DNA from: Arthrobacter sp. StoSoilB22
GTDB lineage: Bacteria; Actinomycetota; Actinomycetes; Actinomycetales; Micrococcaceae
Length of the DNA: 64,000 nucleotides
NCBI RefSeq assembly: GCF_019977315.1
Contig: NZ_AP024652.1
Coordinates: 2,294,001-2,358,000, forward strand
Reading direction: 5' to 3'
Under the pieces are notes generated by a model. The model saw only the letters and a list, made by a program, of their open reading frames with translations, was not told the DNA's origin and did not search any database. Shown piece after piece: positions 1-10,445 of the stretch (the first letter of the stretch is position 1; every line of letters starts with the position of its first letter). The position numbers and the translations under genes are program-made.

Positions 1-1423
1 GCTGGGCAGGCCGGCTTTCATGGTTCTCACTGAGCAGGCGCCGGGTTGCCTGGAAGGGGTCGCCCGGACGTTCCATGAGGTTCAGCAGCATCGCATGGGT
101 AATGGTGAAGCTTGACGTCAAGGGCTCGGGTACAGACTCGACGAGCCGTTTGAACGTGGGCTCGCCCCAGGACACAAATCCTTCCGGAGGCTTTTTCTTA
201 ACTACTTGGCGCAGTTTCTTCTGGTCATCGCCGAACTTGGCAGTGGCCTTGGCCATGGCTTTCGTATTTTCCACCACGTGGTCCGGAGCCTGTACCACCA
301 CGGTGCCTGCGGTGTCGTAGCCTGCCCGTCCTGCACGGCCGGCAATCTGGTGGAACTCACGGGAGTTGAGAGGCCTGGTGCGTACGCCGTCGTACTTGCT
401 CAAAGCCGTCAACAGCACTGTCCGGATGGGCACGTTGATGCCCACCCCCAAAGTGTCGGTTCCGCAGATCACTTTGAGGAGGCCGGCTTGGGCGAGCTGT
501 TCCACTAGCCGGCGGTACTTCGGCAGCATGCCTGCGTGGTGGACGCCAATGCCGTGGCGGACCAGCCGGTTGAGGGTCTTTCCGAAACCAGCGGCAAACC
601 TGAATCCCGCGATCAGCTCGGCGATGCGGTCCTTCTCTGCCCGGCTGCACATGTTGATACTCATGAGGTTCTGGGCGCGCTCAATGGCTTCAGCCTGGCT
701 GAAGTGGACCACGTACACGGGAACCTGCTTGGTTGAGAGGAGTTCTTCCAGCGTCTCGTGTACAGGCGTCAGGTGGTAGTAGTGGTGCAGCGGAATGGGA
801 CGCTCTGCCGAACTCACTGTCGTGGTGGTCCGGCCCGTCAGCTCAGTCAGGCCCGTCTCGAACCGTGAAACGTCACCCAAGGTTGCGGACATCAGGAGGA
901 ACTGCGCCTGGGGGAGTTCCAAGAGCGGTACCTGCCACGCCCAACCGCGTTGCGGGTCGGAGTAGAAGTGGAATTCGTCCATGATCACCGAGCCCAGCTC
1001 TGCCGCCGATCCTTCGCGGAGCGCGATATTGGCCAGGATTTCCGCTGTGCAGCAGATGATGGGGGCATCCTGGTTTACGCCGGAATCACCGGTGATCATG
1101 CCAACGTTTTCGGCGCCGAAGATCTCGCAGAGTGCAAAGAACTTTTCGGAGACCAGGGCCTTGATGGGAGCTGTGTAGTAGCTCCGCTGGCCCCGTGCCA
1201 TGGCTTCGAAGTGCGCTGCGATTGCTACCAAGGATTTGCCGGAGCCCGTGGGGGTGGCAAGGATGACGTTCGCGCCGGAGGCGAGTTCCATGATGGCCTC
1301 GTCCTGGGCCGGGTAGAGCTGCAACCCGCGGCTCTCGGTCCACTCGACAAACCGTGTGTAGATTTCGTCCGGGTCCAAACGGCCGGTGGAGGTGGTACCG
1401 GGGAGCTGCTCAAGAAGTTTCAT
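1..1423 (-). CDS. Ski2-like DEAD/DEAH-box helicase, C-terminus cut by window edge
   Basis: The first 474 residues of an ATP-dependent RNA/DNA helicase are visible; the gene runs off the left edge. Helicase motifs appear in order: Walker A ATPTGSGKS about 50 residues from the start, Walker B/motif II as DEFH (VIMDEFHFYSD), motif III LLMSATLGD, and the C-terminal RecA domain ending in motif VI QIAGRAGRAG. The DEFH box and the GVGINVPIRT segment point to the Ski2/HelY-like group rather than to RecQ or RhlE. Start is the ATG at 1423-1421, which begins MKLLEQLPGT. It is divergent from the methyltransferase gene with 71 bases between. The substrate cannot be inferred, and the domain composition beyond the edge is unknown. 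Confidence 0.9.
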   Translation of the reverse strand, partial: MKLLEQLPGTTSTGRLDPDEIYTRFVEWTESRGLQLYPAQDEAIMELASGANVILATPTGSGKSLVAIAAHFEAMARGQRSYYTAPIKALVSEKFFALCEIFGAENVGMITGDSGVNQDAPIICCTAEILANIALREGSAAELGSVIMDEFHFYSDPQRGWAWQVPLLELPQAQFLLMSATLGDVSRFETGLTELTGRTTTTVSSAERPIPLHHYYHLTPVHETLEELLSTKQVPVYVVHFSQAEAIERAQNLMSINMCSRAEKDRIAELIAGFRFAAGFGKTLNRLVRHGIGVHHAGMLPKYRRLVEQLAQAGLLKVICGTDTLGVGINVPIRTVLLTALSKYDGVRTRPLNSREFHQIAGRAGRAGYDTAGTVVVQAPDHVVENTKAMAKATAKFGDDQKKLRQVVKKKPPEGFVSWGEPTFKRLVESVPEPLTSSFTITHAMLLNLMERPGDPFQATRRLLSENHESRPAQ

Positions 1424-1494
1424 TGGTTTCCAGCTTAGTGCCCGGACGGTTTAGGCTCAGCCCAGCAAGGGTGGCAGAGGCGAGGAGGCTTTCA

Positions 1495-2304
1495 GTGAAG
1501 TGGGATCCGTCCAAATACGTGGAGTTCGGCAACCATAGGGACAGGCCATTCCATGACCTCGTTGCCAGGGTGCGGTCCGTCCAACCGGGCAGGGTGGTTG
1601 ACCTCGGCTGCGGCCCGGGAAACCTGACGGCAACCCTTGCCGAGCGTTGGCCGGAAGCCCACGTTGTGGGCGTCGATTCGTCGGAGGAAATGCTGCTCCG
1701 GGCAGAATCCCTGAAGGAGGAGTACCTCCCGCAGCGGTCCCACCACCAGACGCCGGCCAGGCTAACTTTCGAGCAAGGTGACATCGCGGACTGGGAACCG
1801 GATGCGGAGACGGACGTGGTGGTCACCAATGCTGCCCTCCAATGGGTTCCCGGGCACCTGGACTTGATGCCCGGCTGGCTTCGCGCTCTTAAACCCGGGG
1901 CTTGGTTTGCCATGCAAGTGCCGGGCAACTTTACGTCCCCGTCCCACACACTTATGCGGGAATTGGCCGAATCCCCAAAGTGGTCCGGGCGGCTTGGCGG
2001 CGTGCTCCGGCACGATGGCGCAGTGGGCAGTCCTGCGGACTACTTGGGAATCATGCTCGACGCCGGATGTGCGGCTGACGCTTGGGAGACCACATACCTC
2101 CAGGTTCTGCAGGGGGAGGACCCGTTACTGGAGTGGGTCCGCGGCACGGGACTGCGTCCTGTGTTGGCAGCTTTGTCGGCGGAAGAGGCTGCTGATTTCG
2201 AAGGCCAGTATGCCGCCCTTCTGCGTCAGGCCTACCCTTCAACGAACCACGGAACGGTCTACCCATTTCGTCGCATATTTGCCGTAGCGCACAAGCCGGA
2301 ATGA
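1495..2304 (+). CDS. tam: trans-aconitate 2-methyltransferase (class I SAM methyltransferase)
   Basis: The product (269 residues) transfers a methyl group from S-adenosylmethionine, most likely to trans-aconitate, a by-product that inhibits aconitase. The start WDPSKYVEF matches the family N-terminus, where WNPSLYL-type sequences are usual. The SAM-binding motif VDLGCGPGNLTATL lies at about residues 40-53, followed by the acidic VVGVDSSEEML and the NAALQWVP motif IV region typical of this family. I chose the GTG at 1495 because GAGGAGG sits 6 bases upstream; the open frame extends further 5' but that part overlaps the divergent helicase start. It appears monocistronic. A different small carboxylate substrate is possible. 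Confidence 0.88.
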   Translation: MKWDPSKYVEFGNHRDRPFHDLVARVRSVQPGRVVDLGCGPGNLTATLAERWPEAHVVGVDSSEEMLLRAESLKEEYLPQRSHHQTPARLTFEQGDIADWEPDAETDVVVTNAALQWVPGHLDLMPGWLRALKPGAWFAMQVPGNFTSPSHTLMRELAESPKWSGRLGGVLRHDGAVGSPADYLGIMLDAGCAADAWETTYLQVLQGEDPLLEWVRGTGLRPVLAALSAEEAADFEGQYAALLRQAYPSTNHGTVYPFRRIFAVAHKPE

Positions 2305-2458
2305 ACTTGCAGAACTCTTCGCCGCAGGTAGTATTCACCTTCCCGCACCGTGACGGCTTGTCCGTTGCCCGCGTCGCTGGTCTAATTCTCGGCATGGACC
2401 AAGGACGCTTCGAACACCAGATTCCCCGGATGGACCCGGCACCAGGCCGGAGTTCACT

Positions 2459-2839
2459 GTGACTCCCACCGGAGATTTTCCAGGCAACTGGCGACCCAAT
2501 ACCGGCAGTGCTGTTGCGCTCTTTGAACAGTTGAGACTCCGGATCATCGAACTCATTGATGCAGGAGTCCTGGCTGTCGGCGCCAAGCTTCCTCCTGTTC
2601 GCAATCTGGCGGGGGCCTTGGACGTCGCACCCCACACCGTGGCCCGTGCATACAAAGAATTGGAAGCAGCAGGCGTCGTGGCTACCCGCGGGCGCAACGG
2701 CACCGTGGTTTGCGCGCGGGATGACCGTTGGGGCGCGCTGGCAGGTGTCGCCGCTGAATACGCCGCCGCCTCGAAGGCCCAGGGAGCTTCATTCGCCGAG
2801 GCAGTGCAGCTTCTTGCTGCCGCATACGACGCCGACTGA
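2459..2839 (+). CDS. GntR family transcriptional regulator, short YtrA-like type
   Basis: A 126-residue DNA-binding protein. Residues 15-85 form a GntR winged helix: ALFEQLRLRIIELIDAG, then GAKLPPVRNLAGALDVAPH and TVARAYKELEAAGVVATRGR, the usual PSxRxLA and NTVxxAYxxLExxG pattern. The remaining 40 residues are a short helical tail with no large effector domain, as in the YtrA subgroup. YtrA-type regulators normally sit next to ABC transporters they control, but here the neighbours are tam upstream and uvrA downstream on the same strand, so the target is not obvious. The start is GTG at 2459; no strong ribosome-binding site is seen. Confidence 0.85.
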   Translation: MTPTGDFPGNWRPNTGSAVALFEQLRLRIIELIDAGVLAVGAKLPPVRNLAGALDVAPHTVARAYKELEAAGVVATRGRNGTVVCARDDRWGALAGVAAEYAAASKAQGASFAEAVQLLAAAYDAD

Positions 2840-2892
2840 TACCGATCAGTAGCATGTGAGGCACGACATGGAAATTCGAAGAAGTTTTCGAT

Positions 2893-2898
2893 TAGCAT
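2893..2898 (+). promoter_or_regulatory. -10 element of a leaderless uvrA transcript
   Basis: TAGCAT is followed by exactly six bases and then the GTG at 2905. This TANNNT-N6-start arrangement is the usual signature of leaderless transcription in actinobacteria and supports the GTG as the start of uvrA. No SOS box was recognised near it by eye. Confidence 0.5.
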
Positions 2899-2904
2899 TG
2901 GTAG

Positions 2905-5829
2905 GTGCCCAAAGCCTTAGCTGAAGATACCGCCATGGACGCCTTGAACGGCGTCCCCGCTCTTTCCGATACCAAACCCGCCAAGCCGGACCTTTCCCGC
3001 TTGGTGGTTAAGGGTGCCCGGGAACACAATTTGCGCAACGTGGACCTCGACCTACCGCGCGACGCCATGATCGTGTTCACAGGACTCTCCGGTTCCGGCA
3101 AGTCCTCCCTGGCTTTCGATACCATCTTCGCCGAAGGCCAGCGTCGCTACGTGGAGTCATTGTCCGCATATGCACGTCAGTTCCTTGGCCAGGTAGACAA
3201 ACCTGATGTCGACTTCATCGAGGGTCTGTCTCCGGCGGTATCCATCGACCAGAAGTCCACCAGCAAGAATCCACGGTCCACGGTGGGCACCATCACCGAG
3301 ATTTACGACTACATGCGTTTGCTGTGGGCGCGCGTCGGTCGTCCGCACTGCCCTGTCTGTGGCGAGCCTATCGCCCGGCAGACACCTCAACAGATTGTGG
3401 ATCAGCTCCTGGAACTGGATCCGGGTACCCGATTCCAGGTCCTTGCCCCCGTTGTGCGAGGACGCAAGGGTGAGTTCGTCGATCTTTTCAAGGAATTGAC
3501 GGCGAAGGGCTATTCCCGCGCCCGCGTAGACGGCGAGCTGGTTCAGCTGAGCGATCCGCCCAAACTCGGCAAGCAGTTCAAGCACACCATTGAAGTTGTA
3601 GTGGACCGCCTGGTGGTCAAGGAAGAGATCAGCCAACGCCTCACTGATTCCGTCGAGACCGCCCTCGGCCTCGCTGAAGGCCGTGTGCTGGTGGAGTTCG
3701 TGGACCTCGAGGCCGAGGACCCCAACCGTATCCGCGCCTTCTCAGAGAACCTGGCGTGTCCCAACGAACACCCCCTGGCCATCGATGAGATCGAACCCCG
3801 TTCGTTCTCCTTCAACAACCCCTTTGGCGCCTGCTCTGCCTGCAGCGGCATCGGCACCAGGCTGGAAGTGGATGAAGAACTGATTGTTCCCAATCCCGAG
3901 TTGTCCCTTGGCGAGGGTGCCATTGCCCCTTGGGCCCTTGGCACAGCCACCACGGAGTACTGGAACCGTCTCCTTGAGGGGCTGGCGCACGAGCTGGGCT
4001 TCTCCATGAAGACCTCCTGGGAGAAACTGCCCAAGGACATCCGGAATACGGTCCTGCACGGCAAGGACCACAAGGTGGTTGTCCAGTACAAGAACCGCTT
4101 TGGCCGCGAGCGTAAGTACAGCACCGGCTTCGAGGGTGCCATACAGTACGTTCACCGCAAGCACGGAGAAACAGACTCCGACTGGGCCCGCGACCGGTAC
4201 GAAGAGTACATGCGTCAGATTCCGTGCCCCGAGTGCAACGGTGCCCGCCTCAACCCTGCCTCGCTGTCCGTGCTCATCAACGGTAAGTCGATCGCCGAGG
4301 TTGCAGCCCTGCCCATGCGTGAGTGCGCGGAGTTCCTGGGCAGCCTTACCCTGACCAACAGGGAAGCCCAGATTGCCAACCAGGTCCTGAAGGAGATCCA
4401 GGCCCGCCTGACCTTCCTCCTGGACGTTGGACTGGAGTACCTGAACCTTGAACGCCCTTCGGGAACCCTGTCGGGCGGTGAGGCTCAGCGCATCCGTCTT
4501 GCCACCCAAATTGGCTCTGGCCTGGTGGGTGTCCTCTATGTTTTGGATGAGCCATCCATTGGTTTGCACCAGCGGGACAACCGGCGGCTCATCGAGACGC
4601 TCACGCGCCTCCGGGACCTCGGTAACACCCTGATCGTCGTGGAGCACGACGAAGACACCATCCACGAAGCCGACTGGGTGGTGGACATCGGACCGGGTGC
4701 CGGCGAGCACGGCGGCCAGGTAGTGCACTCCGGTACCTACAAGGAGCTGCTGAAAAACACGGAGTCACTGACCGGTGACTACCTGTCCGGTCGTCGCAAG
4801 ATCGATGTCCCCACCAAACGCCGTAAGTACGACAAAAAGCGTGAACTCAAGGTTGTAGGTGCCCGGGAGAACAACCTCAGCAATGTTGACGCCACGTTCC
4901 CCCTGGGACTTTTCACGGCGGTCACTGGTGTCAGTGGATCCGGCAAGTCCACGTTGGTGAACGAAATCCTCTACAAGGTCCTCGCCAACAAGCTCAACGG
5001 AGCCAAGCAGGTTGCAGGCCGCCACCGCACAGTTGCTGGACTCGAGCACCTGGACAAGGTGGTCCACGTTGATCAAAGCCCCATCGGCCGTACACCCCGG
5101 TCCAACCCAGCTACGTACACCGGTGTCTTTGACAACATCCGGAAACTCTTTGCTGAGACCACCGAAGCCAAGGTGCGGGGCTACCAGCCGGGGCGCTTCT
5201 CCTTCAATGTCAAGGGCGGGCGCTGCGAGGCTTGTTCGGGCGACGGCACACTGAAGATCGAAATGAACTTCCTGCCGGATGTCTATGTTCCTTGCGAAGT
5301 GTGCCACGGCGCCAGGTACAACCGGGAAACCCTTGAGGTTCACTACAAAGGCAAGACCATTGCGGACGTCCTCAACATGCCCATTGAAGAAGGTGCCGAG
5401 TTCTTCGCTGCCTTCACCCCCATCGCACGGCATTTGAAGACCTTGGTGGATGTGGGCTTGGGCTACGTCAGGCTTGGCCAACCTGCAACCACACTCTCAG
5501 GCGGCGAGGCGCAGCGCGTGAAGCTGGCAGCCGAGCTTCAGAAGCGGTCGAACGGACGCAGCATCTACGTCCTCGATGAGCCCACCACGGGCCTGCACTT
5601 TGAGGACATACGTAAGCTGCTCCTGGTTCTTCAGGGCTTGGTGGATAAGGGCAACACCGTGATCACCATCGAACACAACCTGGATGTCATCAAATCCGCG
5701 GACTGGATTGTGGACCTTGGTCCCAATGGTGGTTCGGGCGGCGGGAAGATCGTGGCCACAGGAACGCCGGAACAGGTGGCCAAATCCGCGGACAGCCACA
5801 CGGCGACCTTCCTGGCCGAGATTCTCTGA
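2905..5829 (+). CDS. uvrA: Excinuclease ABC subunit A
   Basis: UvrA is the damage-recognition ATPase of nucleotide excision repair; it works as a dimer with UvrB in the cytoplasm. The 974-residue length is normal. It carries two ABC ATPase halves: Walker [10 protein letters not shown] near residue 60 with signature [12 protein letters not shown] near 525, and Walker [10 protein letters not shown] near residue 675 with signature [15 protein letters not shown] near 865. The second-half zinc finger is CEACSGDGT...CEVCHGARY (C4), and a CPVCGEPI and CSACSG pair mark the first half. The GTG at 2905 is preferred because of the -10 hexamer six bases before it; an ATG at 2935 is the alternative. uvrC lies 1.5 kb downstream on the same strand. 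Confidence 0.97.
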   Translation: MPKALAEDTAMDALNGVPALSDTKPAKPDLSRLVVKGAREHNLRNVDLDLPRDAMIVFTGLSGSGKSSLAFDTIFAEGQRRYVESLSAYARQFLGQVDKPDVDFIEGLSPAVSIDQKSTSKNPRSTVGTITEIYDYMRLLWARVGRPHCPVCGEPIARQTPQQIVDQLLELDPGTRFQVLAPVVRGRKGEFVDLFKELTAKGYSRARVDGELVQLSDPPKLGKQFKHTIEVVVDRLVVKEEISQRLTDSVETALGLAEGRVLVEFVDLEAEDPNRIRAFSENLACPNEHPLAIDEIEPRSFSFNNPFGACSACSGIGTRLEVDEELIVPNPELSLGEGAIAPWALGTATTEYWNRLLEGLAHELGFSMKTSWEKLPKDIRNTVLHGKDHKVVVQYKNRFGRERKYSTGFEGAIQYVHRKHGETDSDWARDRYEEYMRQIPCPECNGARLNPASLSVLINGKSIAEVAALPMRECAEFLGSLTLTNREAQIANQVLKEIQARLTFLLDVGLEYLNLERPSGTLSGGEAQRIRLATQIGSGLVGVLYVLDEPSIGLHQRDNRRLIETLTRLRDLGNTLIVVEHDEDTIHEADWVVDIGPGAGEHGGQVVHSGTYKELLKNTESLTGDYLSGRRKIDVPTKRRKYDKKRELKVVGARENNLSNVDATFPLGLFTAVTGVSGSGKSTLVNEILYKVLANKLNGAKQVAGRHRTVAGLEHLDKVVHVDQSPIGRTPRSNPATYTGVFDNIRKLFAETTEAKVRGYQPGRFSFNVKGGRCEACSGDGTLKIEMNFLPDVYVPCEVCHGARYNRETLEVHYKGKTIADVLNMPIEEGAEFFAAFTPIARHLKTLVDVGLGYVRLGQPATTLSGGEAQRVKLAAELQKRSNGRSIYVLDEPTTGLHFEDIRKLLLVLQGLVDKGNTVITIEHNLDVIKSADWIVDLGPNGGSGGGKIVATGTPEQVAKSADSHTATFLAEIL

Positions 5830-5892
5830 TAGCTACTCAAGGGCGGCCGGAAGGCCGTCAGGGAATATCTCCGCGACCTTGGAAGTATTCCT

Positions 5893-5925
5893 GTAGCGGC
5901 ATGCGAGTTTCAGGCATGCCGCTAC
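5893..5925 (+). repeat. Perfect inverted repeat between uvrA and the HAD gene
   Basis: A 12-base-pair stem, GTAGCGGCATGC and its complement, around a 9-base loop lies 64 bases after the uvrA stop and 19 bases before the next start. It could act as a transcription terminator or as a protein-binding palindrome, but there is no T-run after it on either strand. Confidence 0.5.
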
Positions 5926-5943
5926 TCGTGAGAAACTAACCCG

Positions 5944-6660
5944 GTGACTCAAACAATGGTGCCCGTAATATTCGATCTGGACGGCACCCTTGTCGATCCT
6001 GCCGGAGGTATCACGGGAGGCATTTCTGCAGCCCTCCGGGAAATGGAGCTCCCTGTTCCGGAGCAAGCCGTCTTAAATTCAATGGTGGGGCCTAAACTCA
6101 GCGACTCCCTTCTGCATTTGGCCAACGTCCCCGGCGAATTGGTGGATGAAACCATTGAGCGATACCGGCGTCACTATAGGGAAACCGGTATTGGCCAGAG
6201 CAAGCTGTACCCGGGCATCTTCGATCTCCTTGAGTATTTCGCGGAGACCGGCCGGGCCGTTGCGGTAGCCACCCAGAAGCCACAGTCAATTGCGCGGCTG
6301 GTGCTTGAGCACCACAGAATCGCAGACTTTTTCGTCTCCATTCGGGGTGCTGCGGACGACGAATCCCTCAAGGCCAACACGGCGCCCGGCAAAGTCGAGA
6401 TCGTGGGCGCGGCCTTGAAGGATCTTCACTCCCAGCCGGCCGTCATGGTGGGGGACAGGCATCAGGACGTCGCGGGTGCTTTGGCCAATGGACTGGACTG
6501 CATCGGGGTCAGTTGGGGTTTCGCCCCGGACGGTGAACTTGAGGAAGCCGGAGCAGTCGCAGTAGTAAGCACCGCCGTGGAGCTTCGCAGCACAATTGAA
6601 GAACTTGACGCTGTCCGCGCGGCAGCCCTGAGCGAGGTACAAAACGATGGCAGTCTTTGA
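5944..6660 (+). CDS. HAD-superfamily phosphatase, phosphoglycolate phosphatase-like
   Basis: A 238-residue haloacid-dehalogenase hydrolase with subfamily I layout. Motif I is FDLDGTLVDP with the nucleophile Asp near residue 10; the helical cap follows; motif II is VAVATQKP; a conserved Lys lies in GKVEIVGAAL; motif IV is MVGDRHQDVAGA, close to residues 165-176. This pattern matches Gph/PpaX-type phosphatases that hydrolyse small phosphate esters such as 2-phosphoglycolate, a product of DNA repair, which would fit the uvrA/uvrC surroundings, but the substrate is not proven by sequence. Start is GTG 5944 (ATG 5956 also possible). Its end overlaps the acyltransferase start by 14 bases, so the two are translated together. 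Confidence 0.88.
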   Translation: MTQTMVPVIFDLDGTLVDPAGGITGGISAALREMELPVPEQAVLNSMVGPKLSDSLLHLANVPGELVDETIERYRRHYRETGIGQSKLYPGIFDLLEYFAETGRAVAVATQKPQSIARLVLEHHRIADFFVSIRGAADDESLKANTAPGKVEIVGAALKDLHSQPAVMVGDRHQDVAGALANGLDCIGVSWGFAPDGELEEAGAVAVVSTAVELRSTIEELDAVRAAALSEVQNDGSL

Positions 6661-7315
6661 TGCGATCCGCTGGACAACCCGTGGCCTGATCTCCTCCACG
6701 TGCCGTCCAACGGTCATTGGACTGGAGAACGTTCCCAAGGATGGGCCATTCATCGTGGCACCCAATCATCTGTCCTTCCTGGACAGCGTCATCGTCCAGG
6801 CGCTCATGCCCCGGCCTGTTGCTTTTTTTGCCAAGGCGGAATACTTCACCACCAAAGGCGTCAAGGGCGCGGTGATGAAGTCGTTCTTTGAAGCAGTGGG
6901 TTCCATTCCCGTTGAGCGCGGCGAGCAGGCGGCCAGCGTGCAGGCGCTCAAGACGCTGCTGGACATCCTGGAATCCGGTAAGGGCATCGGCATCTATCCT
7001 GAAGGCACCCGGTCCCGGGACGGCATCCTATACCGGGGCAGGACGGGTGTGGGCTGGCTGGCCCTCACTACTGGCGCTCCGGTGATCCCGGTGGGGTTGA
7101 TCGGCACCGAGAAACTGCAGCCTGCGGACAAGAACGCAGTCCGTCCCCAGCACTTCACCATGAAAGTGGGCGAGCCCCTTTACTTCGACAAGACAGGCCC
7201 GGACCATTCGTTGCCGGCCAGGCGCGAAGTCACTGACAAGATCATGGATGCCATTGCGGTGCTCAGCGGGCAGGAACGGTCCACAAGCTACAACCAGAGC
7301 AAGTCTGTTGACTAA
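6647..7315 (+). CDS. 1-acyl-sn-glycerol-3-phosphate acyltransferase (PlsC family)
   Basis: A 222-residue membrane-associated acyltransferase of phospholipid synthesis, moving an acyl chain to lysophosphatidic acid or a related acceptor. The catalytic NHLSFLDS (H-x4-D) box is near residue 40, the SIPVER block near 86-91 and the acceptor-binding YPEGTRSRDG box near residue 120. There is one weak hydrophobic stretch around the active site and no long transmembrane helix. It overlaps the HAD gene and may be cotranscribed with it. uvrC has its own predicted promoter downstream. Several paralogues are common in actinobacteria, so the exact acceptor is uncertain. Confidence 0.9.
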   Translation: MAVFDAIRWTTRGLISSTCRPTVIGLENVPKDGPFIVAPNHLSFLDSVIVQALMPRPVAFFAKAEYFTTKGVKGAVMKSFFEAVGSIPVERGEQAASVQALKTLLDILESGKGIGIYPEGTRSRDGILYRGRTGVGWLALTTGAPVIPVGLIGTEKLQPADKNAVRPQHFTMKVGEPLYFDKTGPDHSLPARREVTDKIMDAIAVLSGQERSTSYNQSKSVD

Positions 7316-7361
7316 GGCCTGGTAAACCGGCTCCGTGGCAAAGAGTGTCGTTACGGTTCAC

Positions 7362-7367
7362 TAGACT
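7362..7367 (+). promoter_or_regulatory. -10 element of a leaderless uvrC transcript
   Basis: TAGACT lies exactly six bases before the GTG start of uvrC at 7374. There is no ribosome-binding site in the six-base spacer, so a leaderless mRNA is the simplest reading. Confidence 0.55.
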
Positions 7368-7373
7368 GGAATC

Positions 7374-9389
7374 GTGGCAGATCCAGCAAGTTACCGGCCC
7401 CAAACGGGTGAAATTCCCACCACCCCCGGCGTCTATCGTTTCCGTGACCCCCATGGTCGGGTCATTTATGTGGGCAAGGCAAAGAACCTCCGTTCCAGGC
7501 TGAACTCGTATTTCGCCAACCCTGCAGGTCTTCTTCCCAAGACCCATGCAATGGTCCACGCGGCCAGTAGCGTGGAATGGACCATGGTAGGCAGCGAGCT
7601 GGAATCGTTGCAGTTGGAATACACGTGGATCAAGGAGTTCAAGCCACGGTTCAATGTGGTCTTCCGGGATGACAAAACTTATCCCTACCTAGCGGTCACC
7701 ATGGGGGAGAAATATCCCAGGGTCCAGGTCATGCGTGGCGAGAGAAGGAAAGGGACCCGGTATTTCGGTCCCTACACTGCCGGTGCCATCAGGGAGACCA
7801 TGGACACTCTTCTGCGGGTCTTCCCCGTGCGGAGTTGCAGCGCCGGTGTCTTCAAGCGGGCTGAGTCCAGCGGCCGGCCCTGCCTTCTGGGGTATATCGA
7901 CAAATGCTCGGCACCCTGTGTCGGACGGGTTACCCCTGAGGAGCACCGTGGACTGGCTGAGGACTTCTGTTCCTTCATGGGCGGCGAAGCCAAGCGTTTT
8001 ATAGGCCGGCTGGAAAAGGACATGGCTGCCGCCGTTGCTGAACTGGACTACGAGCGCGCGGCGGGCCTGCGGGACGACATCATCGCCCTCCGTAAGGTCT
8101 TTGAACGGAACGCAGTGGTCCTTGCCGAGGACACTGACGCAGACGTCTTCGCCCTCCATGAGGATGAACTTGAAGCGTCCGTTCAGGTGTTCCACGTGCG
8201 CGGCGGCCGGGTCCGGGGCCAGCGCGGTTGGGTGGTGGAAAAGGTGGAAGATGCCACCTCCCCGGAACTGATCGAACATCTGCTGCAGCAGGTTTATGGA
8301 GAAGACAGTGAAGTTCAGGGCCGCATCCCACGGGAAGTCCTGGTTCCCGAGAACCCCAGCAACCATGCGGAACTGACTGAATGGCTGGGGGGATTACGCG
8401 GGGCAAGGGTGGACATCCGGGTCCCGCAGCGCGGTGACAAGGCTGCCTTGATGTCCACGGTGCGCGAGAATGCGGAGCAAGCACTGAAGCTGCACAAGAC
8501 GCGGCGCGCTGGAGACATTACCGTTAGGTCCGTTGCACTTCAGGAACTGCAGGAGGCGTTGGAGATTCCGGTTCCCCTGCTGAGGATTGAATGCTTCGAT
8601 ATTTCCCACGTCCAGGGCACCAACGTGGTCGCGTCCATGGTGGTAGTGGAAGACGGGCTGCCCAAAAAATCGGATTACCGGAAGTTTTCCATCACGGGTG
8701 CTGCGGCCACGGACGATACCGCAGCCATGCACGACGTCCTCACGCGCCGGTTCAGGCACTACCTGACGGACAAAGCTGCCCAGGTCCCCATTGTTTCCGG
8801 GGAGATCGTCAACCCCACGCGAACCGGCGCCAAAAGCAGTGCCAAGCTTCCGACGTCGGACCCTGAAGTTCAGGCCCCGAAGGCCAAATTCGCGTATCCG
8901 CCCAATCTTGTGGTGGTGGACGGCGGGCAACCGCAGGTCAACGCCGCGGCCCGCGCCCTAGCGGAGTTGGGCATTGATGACGTTTACGTGGTGGGGCTGG
9001 CAAAGCGACTTGAGGAAGTCTGGCTCCCGGACAGCGACTTCCCCGTCATCCTTCCCCGAACATCTCAAGGCCTGTACCTGCTGCAGCGCATTCGCGACGA
9101 AGCCCACCGATTCGCCATCACGTTCCACCGGCAGAAGCGCGGCAAGGCGATGACGGTCTCGGCCCTGGATGGCGTTCCTGGGCTGGGTGAGGCAAAGCGA
9201 AAGGCACTGGTGGCGCATTTTGGCTCACTCAAGAAGATCAAAGCCGCGTCAGTGGAGGAGCTGACATCGGCCAAGGGCATCGGACCGGCGCTTGCAGCCG
9301 CGGTGGTCCAGCACCTTGGTGCTACTGAGGATTCAGGTGAAACGGCACCGGCGGTGAACATGACCACCGGCGAAATCCTTGAATCTTAG
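7374..9389 (+). CDS. uvrC: Excinuclease ABC subunit C
   Basis: UvrC makes the dual incision in nucleotide excision repair. At 671 residues it is full length. The GIY-YIG nuclease domain covers residues 15-95 ([21 protein letters not shown]), the Cys-rich segment [17 protein letters not shown] is near residue 163-179, the UvrB-binding UVR domain is near 215-245 ([13 protein letters not shown]), the RNase H-like endonuclease core includes CFDISHVQG and [10 protein letters not shown], and tandem helix-hairpin-helix motifs close the protein ([27 protein letters not shown]). The GTG start is placed by the -10 hexamer just upstream. The rapZ-yvcK-whiA cluster follows after 132 bases, as is usual in actinobacteria. 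Confidence 0.97.
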   Translation: MADPASYRPQTGEIPTTPGVYRFRDPHGRVIYVGKAKNLRSRLNSYFANPAGLLPKTHAMVHAASSVEWTMVGSELESLQLEYTWIKEFKPRFNVVFRDDKTYPYLAVTMGEKYPRVQVMRGERRKGTRYFGPYTAGAIRETMDTLLRVFPVRSCSAGVFKRAESSGRPCLLGYIDKCSAPCVGRVTPEEHRGLAEDFCSFMGGEAKRFIGRLEKDMAAAVAELDYERAAGLRDDIIALRKVFERNAVVLAEDTDADVFALHEDELEASVQVFHVRGGRVRGQRGWVVEKVEDATSPELIEHLLQQVYGEDSEVQGRIPREVLVPENPSNHAELTEWLGGLRGARVDIRVPQRGDKAALMSTVRENAEQALKLHKTRRAGDITVRSVALQELQEALEIPVPLLRIECFDISHVQGTNVVASMVVVEDGLPKKSDYRKFSITGAAATDDTAAMHDVLTRRFRHYLTDKAAQVPIVSGEIVNPTRTGAKSSAKLPTSDPEVQAPKAKFAYPPNLVVVDGGQPQVNAAARALAELGIDDVYVVGLAKRLEEVWLPDSDFPVILPRTSQGLYLLQRIRDEAHRFAITFHRQKRGKAMTVSALDGVPGLGEAKRKALVAHFGSLKKIKAASVEELTSAKGIGPALAAAVVQHLGATEDSGETAPAVNMTTGEILES

Positions 9390-9521
9390 CTAGGGTAAGA
9401 ACTTGTCCGGTCGGCGCGATCGAGCTGCCGGACGCCTGTAACCGGCTGCTTGCACCACGGCGCCCCGGGCGGCAACCACGATCATTTTCACTGACCACTT
9501 CCTACGAAACGGGGACAACTG

Positions 9522-10445
9522 ATGGATGAGGCTACGGCAGGGTCCGGCACGGAGCAGGACGGCCTGACGCCCGTGAAGCCGCCGGAGGCTGAGCTGTTGG
9601 TGGTAACCGGCATGTCGGGTGCCGGCCGCAGCACCGCCTCGGACGCCTTGGAGGATCACGGCTGGTATGTGGTGGACAACCTTCCTCCGCAGATGCTGGG
9701 TACCCTGGCCGAAATTGTCTCGCATGCGCCCAAGTCCATTCCCAAGCTGGCAGTAGTGGTGGACGTTCGCAGCAAGGATCTCTTCACGGACATCCAGACC
9801 GCTCTGGGGGCATTGAGCGCAAGCGGCATCACGTTCCGGGTCCTCTTCCTGGATGCCAATGACGACGTCCTGGTCCGCCGTTTCGAGCAGGGTCGCCGCC
9901 CGCATCCGTTGCAGGGCGGCGGGAGGATCCTGGACGGCATCGGGATTGAGCGTGAGGTCCTGCGCGAACTGCGTGAACACGCCGATGTGGTACTGGACAC
10001 CTCCGACTTCAACGTCCATGGGCTGGCCACCGCCATCACTGAATTATTCAGCGATACCGGCCCTGTGACACTTCGGCTCAATGTCATGAGCTTTGGTTTC
10101 AAGTACGGGCTCCCCGTGGATGCGAACTTCGTGGCGGACGCCCGCTTCATTCCCAACCCGCACTGGGTTCCCCAACTTCGGCCCCATACGGGCCTGGATG
10201 AGGACGTCAGCGAGTATGTCCTGGGCGCGGCGGGTGTCCAGGAGTTCGTGGATCGTTACGTTCGGGCGTTGGAGCCTGTCCTGGACGGCTACCGGCAGGA
10301 GAACAAGCATTACGCCACGCTGGCTGTTGGTTGTACAGGAGGCAAGCATCGCTCAGTGGCGGTGGCCATGGAACTGTCCAAGCGCCTGGCCCAATACCCC
10401 CGCGTCACTGTGACCACCACTCACCGCGACCTGGGGCGCGAATAG
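9522..10445 (+). CDS. rapZ: RNase adapter / nucleotide-binding protein RapZ (YvcJ)
   Basis: A 307-residue P-loop protein. Walker A is [12 protein letters not shown] near residues 28-39; YVVDNLPP and the switch-like VVDVRSKDL follow; the C-terminal domain contains the family motif [11 protein letters not shown] near residue 270, which binds glucosamine-6-phosphate in the E. coli protein. In E. coli RapZ controls decay of the GlmZ small RNA; in actinobacteria that RNA is absent and the role is linked to cell-envelope sugar control and growth, so function here is inferred from family. The stop codon overlaps the yvcK GTG by one base, showing tight translational coupling. Confidence 0.93.
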   Translation: MDEATAGSGTEQDGLTPVKPPEAELLVVTGMSGAGRSTASDALEDHGWYVVDNLPPQMLGTLAEIVSHAPKSIPKLAVVVDVRSKDLFTDIQTALGALSASGITFRVLFLDANDDVLVRRFEQGRRPHPLQGGGRILDGIGIEREVLRELREHADVVLDTSDFNVHGLATAITELFSDTGPVTLRLNVMSFGFKYGLPVDANFVADARFIPNPHWVPQLRPHTGLDEDVSEYVLGAAGVQEFVDRYVRALEPVLDGYRQENKHYATLAVGCTGGKHRSVAVAMELSKRLAQYPRVTVTTTHRDLGRE